Part shown: in pieces, positions 15,538 through 22,105 of the stretch | Layout: every line of letters begins with the position of its first letter | Numbering within the stretch: position 1 is the first letter of the stretch | NCBI GenBank assembly: GCA_905198295.1 | Contig: CAJKBW010000044.1 | Location: 1 to 24,682 of the forward strand | Reading direction: 5' to 3' | Length of the DNA stretch: 24,682 bases | From: an uncultured Oscillospiraceae bacterium | Lineage (GTDB): Bacteria > Bacillota > Clostridia > Oscillospirales > Acutalibacteraceae | The notes under the pieces: generated by a model | The model's input: the letters and a program-made list of their open reading frames with translations, nothing else | What the model was told of the DNA's origin: nothing | The model's database searches: none | Translations under genes and position numbers: made by a program

Positions 15538-16592
15538 CGGAAAAGGGATACCCTTGGGACAGCTATCAGGAGGACAAGCGGGAATACGGGGCGCAGGATC
15601 TGGCGAATGCGTTTTCCGCCATAGTGAAAAACGGGGTGGTTCATCCGGAAACGGGCTTTCTGGTGGAGCCGCTGAGCGGAAATACCGTACGTGTTGGCGC
15701 GGGCACGGCCTGGATAAACGGGCATATGATTACTATACTGGGTTACGAGGACATCGAAATCCCGTATGAGCCGTACTACCCGAGCCAAGGGCCTGAATAT
15801 GGACGCTTGATCCTGCGTTGTCGGGAAGAGACGGAATATCGGGATTTTCAGATCGCTTTTAAAATGCCATTATCGGGTGGAATTCCTCCTGCTGTGGAAC
15901 AAAATGAACTGTCTCTGGCACTGATTCGCGTAAACCGAGGCGTTCCGGAAATCGAATCCCATCAAATTATACAAGATAATTGTGCCGCATCTGTCATCCA
16001 TGCAGATGTTATCGACGGTACATCAACGGATATTGAAGGGCTTATTAAAGGCGCCGACGGGAGCATTTCTAAAGCCATCCCCGGCACGGATTATATGCCG
16101 GCAACGGGAGGGGCTTTTAAAGGAGAAATCACCTATAACAATAGTCCGTTCCAGACGCTGAAGCGATGGAAACAGGGCGCGTGGATTGTAGAGCAATACC
16201 AGGATGGATATACGCGCGCGCTGTATTCGGTAAATTTGGGTACTGCATCGTTTAATCGAGTTATTCCTGAAAAAATCACCAGTGAAGTTAGTTATTCCTG
16301 CCGCACACAGGTTTATACAAATGATGCTTATGGATTTAGCTGTGACGTACCTGTAAAGTTTTCAGACCCCATATTCCGTCTGTGGGGCGTATCAAACAGT
16401 TCCGAAACCCAAGTGTATGCATTACCATCGTTACAGACCAGTTACTATCGCCAAAACAGCCAGGGGAATGATCAATTTGTACAATCAAAATGGGCGGTAA
16501 TTGCTTGGGACGGCGTTTCTACCTCATGGGACATAGGAGGGAATATATTCTCTTTTACCGCCCATTTGGAAATTGAGGGGTATTTGCGATGA
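15534..16592 (+). CDS. Baseplate / receptor-binding protein with exchanged C-terminus
   Basis: A 352-residue protein whose ATG (15534) overlaps the preceding stop; GGAGGG lies at 15521-15526. The N-terminal 80 residues (LANAFSAIVKNGVV, TVRVGAGTAWINGHMITI) are a conserved attachment part found in many Firmicutes baseplates. A short IKGADGSISKAIPGTDY repeat at about 163-186 connects to a beta-rich C-terminal half with SSETQVYALPSLQTSYYR. This end is not assigned to a family and is presumably the host-receptor-binding head. Base use becomes clearly AT-richer from about 15840, consistent with exchange of the specificity part. Confidence 0.75.
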   Translation: MTEKGYPWDSYQEDKREYGAQDLANAFSAIVKNGVVHPETGFLVEPLSGNTVRVGAGTAWINGHMITILGYEDIEIPYEPYYPSQGPEYGRLILRCREETEYRDFQIAFKMPLSGGIPPAVEQNELSLALIRVNRGVPEIESHQIIQDNCAASVIHADVIDGTSTDIEGLIKGADGSISKAIPGTDYMPATGGAFKGEITYNNSPFQTLKRWKQGAWIVEQYQDGYTRALYSVNLGTASFNRVIPEKITSEVSYSCRTQVYTNDAYGFSCDVPVKFSDPIFRLWGVSNSSETQVYALPSLQTSYYRQNSQGNDQFVQSKWAVIAWDGVSTSWDIGGNIFSFTAHLEIEGYLR

Positions 16593-17824
16593 ACACAATC
16601 AACATCACGATCGAAAACACCGTCATGCATCCGGACAGTGTCGTCGCAGGTTATGCCGGAGATAACCTGACAACCACGCTGTCAATCGAATTGCCGGACA
16701 GCTGGCGCGGCTATTCCTATCGTCTCCTGTTTAAGACCTCTATGCAGGATTACAATGACGCCTATATTACCGACACGATCCAGCCGGAGGGCGGGCATAT
16801 CCTGTTTCCGCTTCCGTCGGCCGTGATGGTCGAAGGCAAGCTGCAGGTACAGGCGCGTGCGGAAAAAGACAGCGGGGAGATCGCTCATGCTGCCGTGATG
16901 TCGCTTGATGTGCTGCATTCAATCGGCACAAGCGCATCCGGCGACTTTCCGCCGAGTTATGTCGGACTGATGGACAACGCCCTGAATCATCTTTTAAGCC
17001 TTGGGGCCTGGTATCCGCCCAAAATTGTGGATGGTTACTGGTGGGCTTACGATGCCACGGCGGACGACTATGCAAATACCGGTGTAAACGCACAGGGGTT
17101 GAACAGCGTTACGGAAGAAACGGAAACGGCCTTGACTGGTATCCTCAAGGGTAACGGCGAAACGGTTGTACAAGCTGTTGCCGGAACGGATTATGCAATA
17201 CCCGAACAAGTGAATGCAAAACAAAACACGATCACTGCTCAGGGTATTCTTAAGGGCGACGGAAGCGGCGGGGTCAGCACTGCCGCCGCAGGCACCGACT
17301 ATGCGACGCCGGCGCAGCTCGAGGGCAAGCTGGACAAGACCGGCGGAACGATAAGCGGTGCGCTGACTGTGAGCGGTACACTGTATGCCAACAGCGGGAT
17401 AGGCCTGCCGACAAAGAACGCAATCATCAAGACGACGGCGGGCGGCCTGACCACCGGCGCGACGGCGGGGACGGATTATGAACAGGTGACCATCGGCGGG
17501 ACGACAGACCGGGGATACGCAAAATTTGCCAGCGGTCTGCTGGTATGCTGGGGAAATCAAGGCTTCGGGACACAGTCCATCACCACAGCGTGGGGAAATC
17601 TGTACGAAGGTCCGGAATATTGTATATTTTCGGACTTTGCATACGCCTTTTCTGCAGCACCCGCAGTAACGGCTATACAAAATTATAAGTCTAACTCTGC
17701 GTTTTTTGTGGAAGGCATTTACAGCACCACCGCAACAAGCCCGGGCAAGTTTATCCCCGTCCGGCCAAACCCGGCATCCGTGATAGTTGCCGCGTCCTAC
17801 ATTGCGATAGGGAGGTGGAAATGA
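16589..17824 (+). CDS. Tail fibre protein with BppU-like N-terminus and gp53-like C-terminal domain
   Basis: A 411-residue protein, ATG overlapping the preceding stop. The first 110 residues are beta-rich (TIENTVMHPDSVVAGYAGDN, SYRLLFKT, ILFPLPSAVM) and resemble the N-terminus of BppU-type baseplate proteins. At 185-300 there are three copies of a short GTDY-containing repeat (VAGTDYAIP, AAGTDYATP, TAGTDYEQV) preceded twice by ILKG(N/D)G. The C-terminus GYAKFASGLLVCWGNQ ... ASYIAIGRWK is the trimeric gp53-like fibre tip. The repeats probably form a trimeric shaft. It should bind the cell surface together with the protein before it. Confidence 0.82.
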   Translation: MNTINITIENTVMHPDSVVAGYAGDNLTTTLSIELPDSWRGYSYRLLFKTSMQDYNDAYITDTIQPEGGHILFPLPSAVMVEGKLQVQARAEKDSGEIAHAAVMSLDVLHSIGTSASGDFPPSYVGLMDNALNHLLSLGAWYPPKIVDGYWWAYDATADDYANTGVNAQGLNSVTEETETALTGILKGNGETVVQAVAGTDYAIPEQVNAKQNTITAQGILKGDGSGGVSTAAAGTDYATPAQLEGKLDKTGGTISGALTVSGTLYANSGIGLPTKNAIIKTTAGGLTTGATAGTDYEQVTIGGTTDRGYAKFASGLLVCWGNQGFGTQSITTAWGNLYEGPEYCIFSDFAYAFSAAPAVTAIQNYKSNSAFFVEGIYSTTATSPGKFIPVRPNPASVIVAASYIAIGRWK

Positions 17825-18054
17825 TGGATATTATGCCGCCGCTGGAGTGGTATCTGGAGCGCCACGGGGACACCGTGGATACCCGGGTCACCTACTACCG
17901 CACGTATCTGATGCAGACCGACTATGTGGCCGCGAAGATCGCGGAATGCGCGTATCTCGGCCAGCCGGTCGAGGAGAAGTACAACGCCATCTTGCAAAAG
18001 CGCGAGGAAGCGCGTCAGGCGATCAACCGCCTGCAAAACGAAACGGAGGAATGA
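17821..18054 (+). CDS. Small phage protein of unknown function between fibre and endolysin
   Basis: A 77-residue protein; ATG 17821 overlaps the fibre stop (ATGA) and follows GGAGG at 17811-17815. ATG 17824 is an alternative. It is helical and charged (LEWYLERHGDTVDTRVTYYR, then EEKYNAILQKREEARQAINRLQ), without membrane segments. Similar short proteins are common at this place in Clostridia prophages, but no function is known to me. The C-terminal half could form a coiled coil. It is translationally linked to fibre and endolysin genes. Confidence 0.75.
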   Translation: MMDIMPPLEWYLERHGDTVDTRVTYYRTYLMQTDYVAAKIAECAYLGQPVEEKYNAILQKREEARQAINRLQNETEE

Positions 18055-18056
18055 GA

Positions 18057-18929
18057 ATGCCGAAAATCTACCTGTCCCCGGCGGCGCACGGGAGGGACAA
18101 CCTGTGCGGCTATGACAGCGCGTGCGGGGAAAATATCCACTGCAATTTGTATATGGACGAGCTGGAGCCGTACCTGCTCGCCTGCGGGTTCGCGGTCAAG
18201 CGCAACCCGAAAGACCGCACCGGCGACCGGCTCAAAGAAGCGATTGCGGAATCCAACGCGTGGGGCGCCGACCTGCACTATGTCGCGCATACCAACGCCG
18301 GCGGCGGGGCGTACAGCCTGCTGATGGTGTACGATCAGGGCACCGCTTACGGCTATGCCGAAAAGCTGGCCGCGCGCCGGCGGGAGATTTACGCCGGGAA
18401 TGTCAAAATCCAGGTCCAGCCGCAATGGGCGGAACTGCAGCAGACGGTCGCCCCAGCGCTGTACGACGAGATGGTGTTCCACGACAACGCGAAGGACATC
18501 GCGTGGTTCCACGAACACCTGCGGGAGATGGCGGAAGCCACCGCAAAGGCGATCTGCGACATGTTCGGGGCGGCGTTTGTCGATCCGTATGCGGCGGATT
18601 CCGGGATGTACCGGGTGTATGCGGACGTGGCCGGGCGGGATCAGGCCGAAGCGCTCGCGCAGCAGTTGCGTGGGGAAGGCTATGCCGCCGGTATCGAGGG
18701 CGGCACCGAAAGCGGAAGCAGCGAACCGGAGGAAGCACCTGCACTGCGTGTTGGCGCAACGGTAACCTACAGCGGGCGGCTGTACGCGACCTCGATCGGA
18801 GGCGGCGCGGGGGCGACGGTCAGCGGCACCTACACGGTCAGCCACTATCTGCCGGAGCGTTCCCACGGCGTGCTGCTCGACGGCGGCCTGGGCTGGGTGC
18901 GCGCAGAGGACTGCAAAGTGGTGGGGTAA
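18057..18929 (+). CDS. Endolysin: N-acetylmuramoyl-L-alanine amidase with SPOR-like and SH3-like C-terminus
   Basis: A 290-residue protein; ATG 18057 lies seven bases after GGAGG (18045-18049), whereas ATG 18051 is too close. Residues 1-172 read as an Amidase_3-type zinc amidase. Likely zinc ligands are H11 (LSPAAHG), E25 (GENIH) and H78 (HYVAHTNAGGG), and the likely catalytic Glu is E138 (YDEMVFHDN). Residues 184-213 (MYRVYADVAGRDQAEALAQQL) are a SPOR-like peptidoglycan-binding segment. After an acidic Ser/Glu linker, 230-289 form a small SH3-like wall-binding domain. It cuts the amide bond between glycan and stem peptide at lysis. No signal peptide, so it depends on the holin. Confidence 0.9.
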   Translation: MPKIYLSPAAHGRDNLCGYDSACGENIHCNLYMDELEPYLLACGFAVKRNPKDRTGDRLKEAIAESNAWGADLHYVAHTNAGGGAYSLLMVYDQGTAYGYAEKLAARRREIYAGNVKIQVQPQWAELQQTVAPALYDEMVFHDNAKDIAWFHEHLREMAEATAKAICDMFGAAFVDPYAADSGMYRVYADVAGRDQAEALAQQLRGEGYAAGIEGGTESGSSEPEEAPALRVGATVTYSGRLYATSIGGGAGATVSGTYTVSHYLPERSHGVLLDGGLGWVRAEDCKVVG

Positions 18930-18953
18930 TCCCTAAAGAAAGGCGGAAAACAT

Positions 18954-19220
18954 ATGACCGAGTGGCAGGTTGTGGGGGTGATTATTGCGCTGGTTGGGCT
19001 GGTTGGTGCAATTGTTGCTCCGCTGATCCGGCTCAATAGCACCATAACCAAGCTGACGCTGATGGTGGATCAGCTCGTCAAGGATATGGATGAGCAGCAC
19101 CGGCGCAGTCATGACGCGCACACAAAGCTGTGGGATCACCAGAATGAACAGGACGAAAAGCTGGTCAACCACGAAATCCGTATTACCAAGCTGGAAAACA
19201 GGAAGGAGAAGCTGCCATGA
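18954..19220 (+). CDS. Membrane-anchored coiled-coil protein of the lysis module
   Basis: An 88-residue protein at ATG 18954 with AAAGGCGG upstream. One strong N-terminal membrane segment (VVGVIIALVGLVGAIVAPLI, about 6-25) is followed by a coiled coil (ITKLTLMVDQLVKDMDEQ to HEIRITKLE). Layout and place recall XhlA/hemolysin-type lysis proteins, which associate with a holin, though here the membrane segment is N-terminal. The stop overlaps the holin start (ATGA), suggesting equal expression of both. It could be a holin partner or an antiholin; the sequence does not decide. Confidence 0.75.
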   Translation: MTEWQVVGVIIALVGLVGAIVAPLIRLNSTITKLTLMVDQLVKDMDEQHRRSHDAHTKLWDHQNEQDEKLVNHEIRITKLENRKEKLP

Positions 19221-19492
19221 AAATCAACTGGAAGGTACGACTGAAAAACCCGGTGTTCTGGGTGGGGCTGGTAGTGGCGATTGTACTGCCGATCCTGACC
19301 TACCTCGGTATGAGCTGGGAGGATATGACCACCTGGGCGGCGCTGGGTAACGCTCTGCTGCAGGCGGTGAAAAACCCCGTCATCCTCGTGTCGGTTCTCG
19401 TGTCGGTGTGGAATTTAATTAACGACCCCACCACCAAGGGACTGTCCGACAGTGCGCAGGCACTTACCTACGATAAGCCCAAGGCGGAATAA
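19217..19492 (+). CDS. Holin, phiLC3 family
   Basis: A 91-residue protein at ATG 19217 with AAGGAG at 19203-19208. INWKVRLKNPVFWVGLVVAIVLPIL, then TYLGMSWEDMTTWAALG, a second membrane segment NPVILVSVLVSVWNLINDPTT and GLSDSAQALTYDKP are the full phiLC3-type holin pattern. The protein makes lesions in the cell membrane at the programmed time and lets the signal-less amidase reach the wall. It is the last gene of the late operon, followed directly by a terminator. Confidence 0.93.
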   Translation: MKINWKVRLKNPVFWVGLVVAIVLPILTYLGMSWEDMTTWAALGNALLQAVKNPVILVSVLVSVWNLINDPTTKGLSDSAQALTYDKPKAE

Positions 19493-19498
19493 AAAAAT

Positions 19499-19534
19499 GC
19501 GGGACGCTTCCTTTCCGGAGGCGTCCCGCTGTTT
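19499..19534. terminator. Bidirectional terminator after the late operon
   Basis: GCGGGACGC (19499-19507) pairs perfectly with GCGTCCCGC (19521-19529). TGTTTTGTT follows on the plus strand and seven consecutive T follow on the minus strand (complement of 19491-19497). It ends the late operon rightward and the minus-strand coiled-coil gene leftward, and is stronger for the latter. Confidence 0.9.
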
Positions 19535-19544
19535 TGTTATGTTA

Positions 19545-19871
19545 TCAGGCCTGTCTCAGTTCATTTATCGCTTTTGTATGGTCAGTTACTACCTTTTCCA
19601 GCACACGTATACGGGCACGCAATGTATCCACTTCTTCGGCCTCCGGAAGCCTGTCAAGGATGCCCTCATGACCTTCTGCAAGTAGTCTTATGTCATGCGG
19701 GATATCGTGCTCCAACAGGACTTCCAGGCGGTTTGTACGCTGGTCGATTGTGTCAAGACGATCATTCAACTGGTTTGTACACCGGTCGATTGTGTTAAGA
19801 CGGTCATTGATGGGCTCGAGTTCTTCTTTCATCATCGCTCGCATTGCTTCCAGCATGTCCTTGTCAATCAT
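19545..19871 (-). CDS. Coiled-coil protein of unknown function, separately transcribed
   Basis: A 108-residue protein; ATG at 19871 follows GAGGTG (19879-19884) by seven bases. It is almost entirely helical and acidic, with heptad-like repeats NDRLNTIDRCTNQL / NDRLDTIDQRTNRL and an end VLEKVVTDHTKAINELRQA. Proteins beginning MIDKDMLEAMRAMMKEELEP with this ending occur in many Clostridia genomes, but no function is established to my knowledge. It is on the opposite strand to the late genes, has its own promoter and terminator and lies next to the attachment end, so it may be a lysogenic-conversion gene expressed in the prophage state (inference). Confidence 0.85.
   Translation of the reverse strand: MIDKDMLEAMRAMMKEELEPINDRLNTIDRCTNQLNDRLDTIDQRTNRLEVLLEHDIPHDIRLLAEGHEGILDRLPEAEEVDTLRARIRVLEKVVTDHTKAINELRQA
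19731..19814. repeat. Two direct 42-base repeats inside the coiled-coil gene
   Basis: The 42 bases beginning GTTTGTAC at 19731 are repeated at 19773, with most positions identical. Each copy encodes 14 residues (two heptads) of the coiled coil. In-frame gain or loss of copies would lengthen or shorten the rod without breaking the frame. Confidence 0.75.
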
Positions 19872-19892
19872 CTTTTTTCACCTCACTTTTTT

Positions 19893-19921
19893 AGAATAGC
19901 ATGTCCGATGCGTTTTTGCAA
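19893..19921 (-). promoter_or_regulatory. Sigma-70-type promoter of the coiled-coil gene
   Basis: On the minus strand, TTGCAA (complement of 19916-19921) and TATTCT (complement of 19893-19898) are separated by 17 bases. They lie just upstream of the GAGGTG site and ATG at 19871. No operator-like palindrome overlaps it, so expression may be constitutive in the lysogen. Confidence 0.6.
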
Positions 19922-19928
19922 CAGGCGT

Positions 19929-20114
19929 TTACGGCCGCATGGTCGATTCCTGTGGGGGAGCGAAATTCTTAATCATCGCGAGCATCTCCTCCCACGCCCG
20001 CAGTGCCCCGAACCAGTACATCCACTGTTCGTGGTTTTTCCGTCCCGGTTTGTTCGCATACTCATCGCCTCGCTCCTTGCAGTATGCGATCTTTGCCTTG
20101 ATGTACGTTTCCAT
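19929..20114 (-). CDS. Small protein at the prophage end, unknown function
   Basis: A 61-residue protein with ATG at 20114 and AAGGA (complement of 20126-20130) eleven bases upstream. METYIKAKIAYCKERGDEYA followed by HEQWMYWFGALRAWEEMLAMI indicates a two-helix protein with several aromatic residues. There is no membrane segment. I do not recognise the family. It is the last gene before the prophage-feoB border and could be a partner of the coiled-coil gene 57 bases downstream. Its promoter would lie at the border itself, so it might be partly supplied by host sequence; no good -35 was found. Confidence 0.6.
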   Translation of the reverse strand: METYIKAKIAYCKERGDEYANKPGRKNHEQWMYWFGALRAWEEMLAMIKNFAPPQESTMRP

Positions 20115-20149
20115 GATTTTGCACGTCCTTTGCTTTTATTTATACATAA

Positions 20150-20185
20150 TCATAAAAACCATATGCATGGGGTTCGGGTGCAATG
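20150..20185. other. attR: Probable right attachment junction (attR) inside feoB
   Basis: Left of about 20160 the sequence is AT-rich and phage-like. From ATGGGGTTCGGGTGCAATGC at 20167-20186 it encodes a conserved internal FeoB motif (MGFGCNAAG). The crossover must lie at or slightly right of this change. The exact core cannot be set without the left end or the empty site. Insertion inside a protein-coding gene, not a tRNA, is more typical of large serine integrases, which need only a two-base core; this is inference. Confidence 0.65.
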
Positions 20186-21012
20186 CTGCCGGCGTGGTCG
20201 GCTGCCGGATTATCGATTCGCCGCGTGAGCGGTTGATTGCGACCATAACGAATGTGTTTGTCCCCTGCAACGGCCGTTTTCCTACACTGATTGCGATTCT
20301 GACGATGTTTTTTATCGGCACAGCCGGTGGCTTTGGCTCATCGGTGTTGTCTGCACTGGGGCTGACGATCATCATTGTGTTTGGTGTGATGATGACGCTG
20401 CTGATCTCAAAAATACTTTCCAAAACCATACTTAAGGGAATGCCCTCATCCTTTACGCTGGAGCTGCCGCCGTATCGTCGGCCGCAGATCGGCAAGGTCA
20501 TTGTGCGTTCGGTTTTTGACCGTACGCTGTTTGTGCTTGGGCGCGCCGCAGCTGTAGCTGCCCCGGCCGGCCTGATCATCTGGCTGCTGGCGAACATAAC
20601 TGTGGGAGACATCAGTGTGCTGCAGCACTGTGCGGATTTTCTGGATCCCTTCGGCCGGCTGCTCGGAATGGACGGCGTCATCCTGATGGCGTTTATTCTC
20701 GGCTTTCCGGCAAATGAAATCGTGGTGCCGATCATTATCATGACCTATATGGCCACCGGTACGCTGACCGATATGAGCAATCTGGCTGAGCTGCATACCC
20801 TGCTGACGAACAACGGCTGGACCTGGCTGACTGCCGTGTGCACCATGCTGTTTTCACTTATGCACTGGCCGTGCTCGACTACCTGCGTGACGATCCGGAA
20901 AGAGACGCAGAGCATCAAATGGACGGCAGTATCCTTTCTGGTGCCGACGATTGCGGGAATGCTTATTTGCTTTGTAACCGCCTCGGCCGTCCGTCTGCTG
21001 GGCCTTGTCTGA
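20167..21012 (+). pseudogene. feoB: 3' half of feoB (ferrous iron transporter B), separated from its 5' half by the prophage
   Basis: 282 codons encode MGFGCNAAGVVGCRIIDSPR, then FVPCNGRFPT, SSFTLELPPYRRPQIGKVI, GFPANEIVVPIIIM and HWPCSTTC. These are the two Gate regions and core membrane segments of FeoB in its Clostridia form. Full FeoB has an N-terminal GTPase domain and the first membrane helices, several hundred residues that are missing here. The frame stays open upstream into phage DNA without a ribosome binding site. FeoB moves Fe2+ across the cell membrane; this fragment alone should not work. Excision of the prophage would restore the gene, so it is interrupted rather than decayed. 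Confidence 0.88.
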
Positions 21013-21040
21013 AAAAAGGCTGTACGACATGGCAAAAACT

Positions 21041-21049
21041 TGGTATAAT
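21041..21049 (+). promoter_or_regulatory. Extended -10 promoter of the aldo/keto reductase gene
   Basis: TGGTATAAT contains a perfect TATAAT (21044-21049) and the TG of an extended -10. The -35 region (TGTACG or neighbours near 21021) is poor, which is acceptable for extended -10 promoters. It lies 37 bases before the start codon, so the reductase gene and the gene behind it do not depend on feoB transcription. Confidence 0.7.
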
Positions 21050-21085
21050 GGGGAACACACCCAATTATCACAGGAGGGGACTGCC

Positions 21086-22069
21086 ATGTATACAGCTGAA
21101 CAGAATCGTTATCAGACAATGGATTACCGCCGTGTGGGGCGCAGCGGGCTGAAGCTGCCGGCCATATCCCTGGGGATGTGGCAGAATTTTGGCAGTGTCA
21201 ATCCGTACGACCGTTCACGCAAAATTCTGCTGCACGCCTTTGACCGGGGCATCACCCATTTTGATCTGGCGAATAATTACGGCCCAGTACCCGGTTCAGC
21301 GGAGGAGACGCTCGGCCGGGTTCTGCGCGATGATCTGATGCCGTATCGGGACGAACTGATTATCTCTACTAAAGCGGGCTATACGATGTGGGACGGTCCA
21401 TACGGTGACTGGGGCAGCCGGAAATATCTGCTGGCGTCACTGGATCAGAGCCTCAAGCGTATGGGGATTCCGTATGTGGATATCTTTTATTCCCATCGGC
21501 CGGATCCGGAAACGCCGCTCGAGGAAACGATGGGCGCACTGGCGACGGCGGTCAAATCCGGGCGTGCGCTGTACGCCGGTATCTCGAACTATTCTGCTGC
21601 CCAGACGCGGGAAGCCGCGGAACTGCTACGACAGATGGGCGTACCGTGCCTGATCCACCAGCCCTGTTATAATATGTTCAACCGCTGGATTGAAGCAGAA
21701 CTGCAGGAGGTGCTTGAGGATTACGGTATGGGTTCAATCGCCTTTTCGCCGCTGGCACAGGGGATGCTGACCAGCCGCTATCTGCATGGGATCCCGCAGG
21801 ATTCCCGTGCCGCCCGGAATGCTTTTTTGAAGGAGCAGGATATTACGCCCGAACGCCTGGAAAAAATCCGGGCGCTCAACGCGCTGGCCGCAGAGCGTGG
21901 ACAGACGCTCGCGCAGATGGCGTTGTCGTGGGTGATTCGGGAAGGCCGCGTTACCTCCGCGCTGGTTGGGGCGTCGAGCATTGAACAGCTCGACGACAAC
22001 CTCGGTGCGCTGAAAAACCAGACGTTTACAGCAGAGGAGCTCACCCGGATTGATCAGATTCTGGGCTGA
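21086..22069 (+). CDS. Aldo/keto reductase, YghZ/MgrA-like
   Basis: A 327-residue protein; ATG 21086 follows AGGAGGGG at 21073-21080. An in-frame upstream start inside feoB is not used. The catalytic tetrad of aldo/keto reductases is visible: D60 (HFDLANNYG), Y65, K96 (ISTKAG) and H137 (FYSHRP). PLAQGMLTSRYL and a C-terminal GASSIEQLDDNL form the NADPH-binding end. Closest in pattern to E. coli YghZ, which reduces L-glyceraldehyde 3-phosphate and other aldehydes, and to the beta-subunit-like AKRs. The cytosolic substrate is unknown here. A host gene, not phage. Confidence 0.92.
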   Translation: MYTAEQNRYQTMDYRRVGRSGLKLPAISLGMWQNFGSVNPYDRSRKILLHAFDRGITHFDLANNYGPVPGSAEETLGRVLRDDLMPYRDELIISTKAGYTMWDGPYGDWGSRKYLLASLDQSLKRMGIPYVDIFYSHRPDPETPLEETMGALATAVKSGRALYAGISNYSAAQTREAAELLRQMGVPCLIHQPCYNMFNRWIEAELQEVLEDYGMGSIAFSPLAQGMLTSRYLHGIPQDSRAARNAFLKEQDITPERLEKIRALNALAAERGQTLAQMALSWVIREGRVTSALVGASSIEQLDDNLGALKNQTFTAEELTRIDQILG

Positions 22070-22105
22070 CGCTGGCCAAAAGAAGAGGAAAGGCGGGGAA
22101 GGAAA

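Larger units (their letters stand above)
1..20166. mobile_element. Right-hand part of an HK97-type siphovirus prophage (left end outside the window)
   Basis: An uninterrupted run of phage genes fills this stretch in canonical order: HNH, small and large terminase, portal, protease, capsid, connectors, tail, fibre, lysis. The last phage-like genes are two short minus-strand genes. Immediately after them the plus strand becomes the middle of FeoB, a host gene, so the right border lies near 20150-20180. The left border, integrase, repressor and replication genes must lie outside the window. All structural genes look intact (no frameshifts or stops seen), so the element could still be functional; this is inferred from the partial view only. 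Confidence 0.95.

Noticed and set aside
15534..17824. Diversity-generating retroelement acting on the receptor-binding or fibre gene
   Set aside because: No reverse transcriptase gene and no template/variable repeat pair with adenine-directed differences was seen in the window.
18122..19039. 305-codon plus-strand frame overlapping the endolysin
   Set aside because: Arg/Gly-rich out-of-frame reading of the amidase gene; no start signal and no domain.
19731..19814. CRISPR-like repeats
   Set aside because: Only two adjacent copies with no spacers; they encode heptads of a coiled coil.
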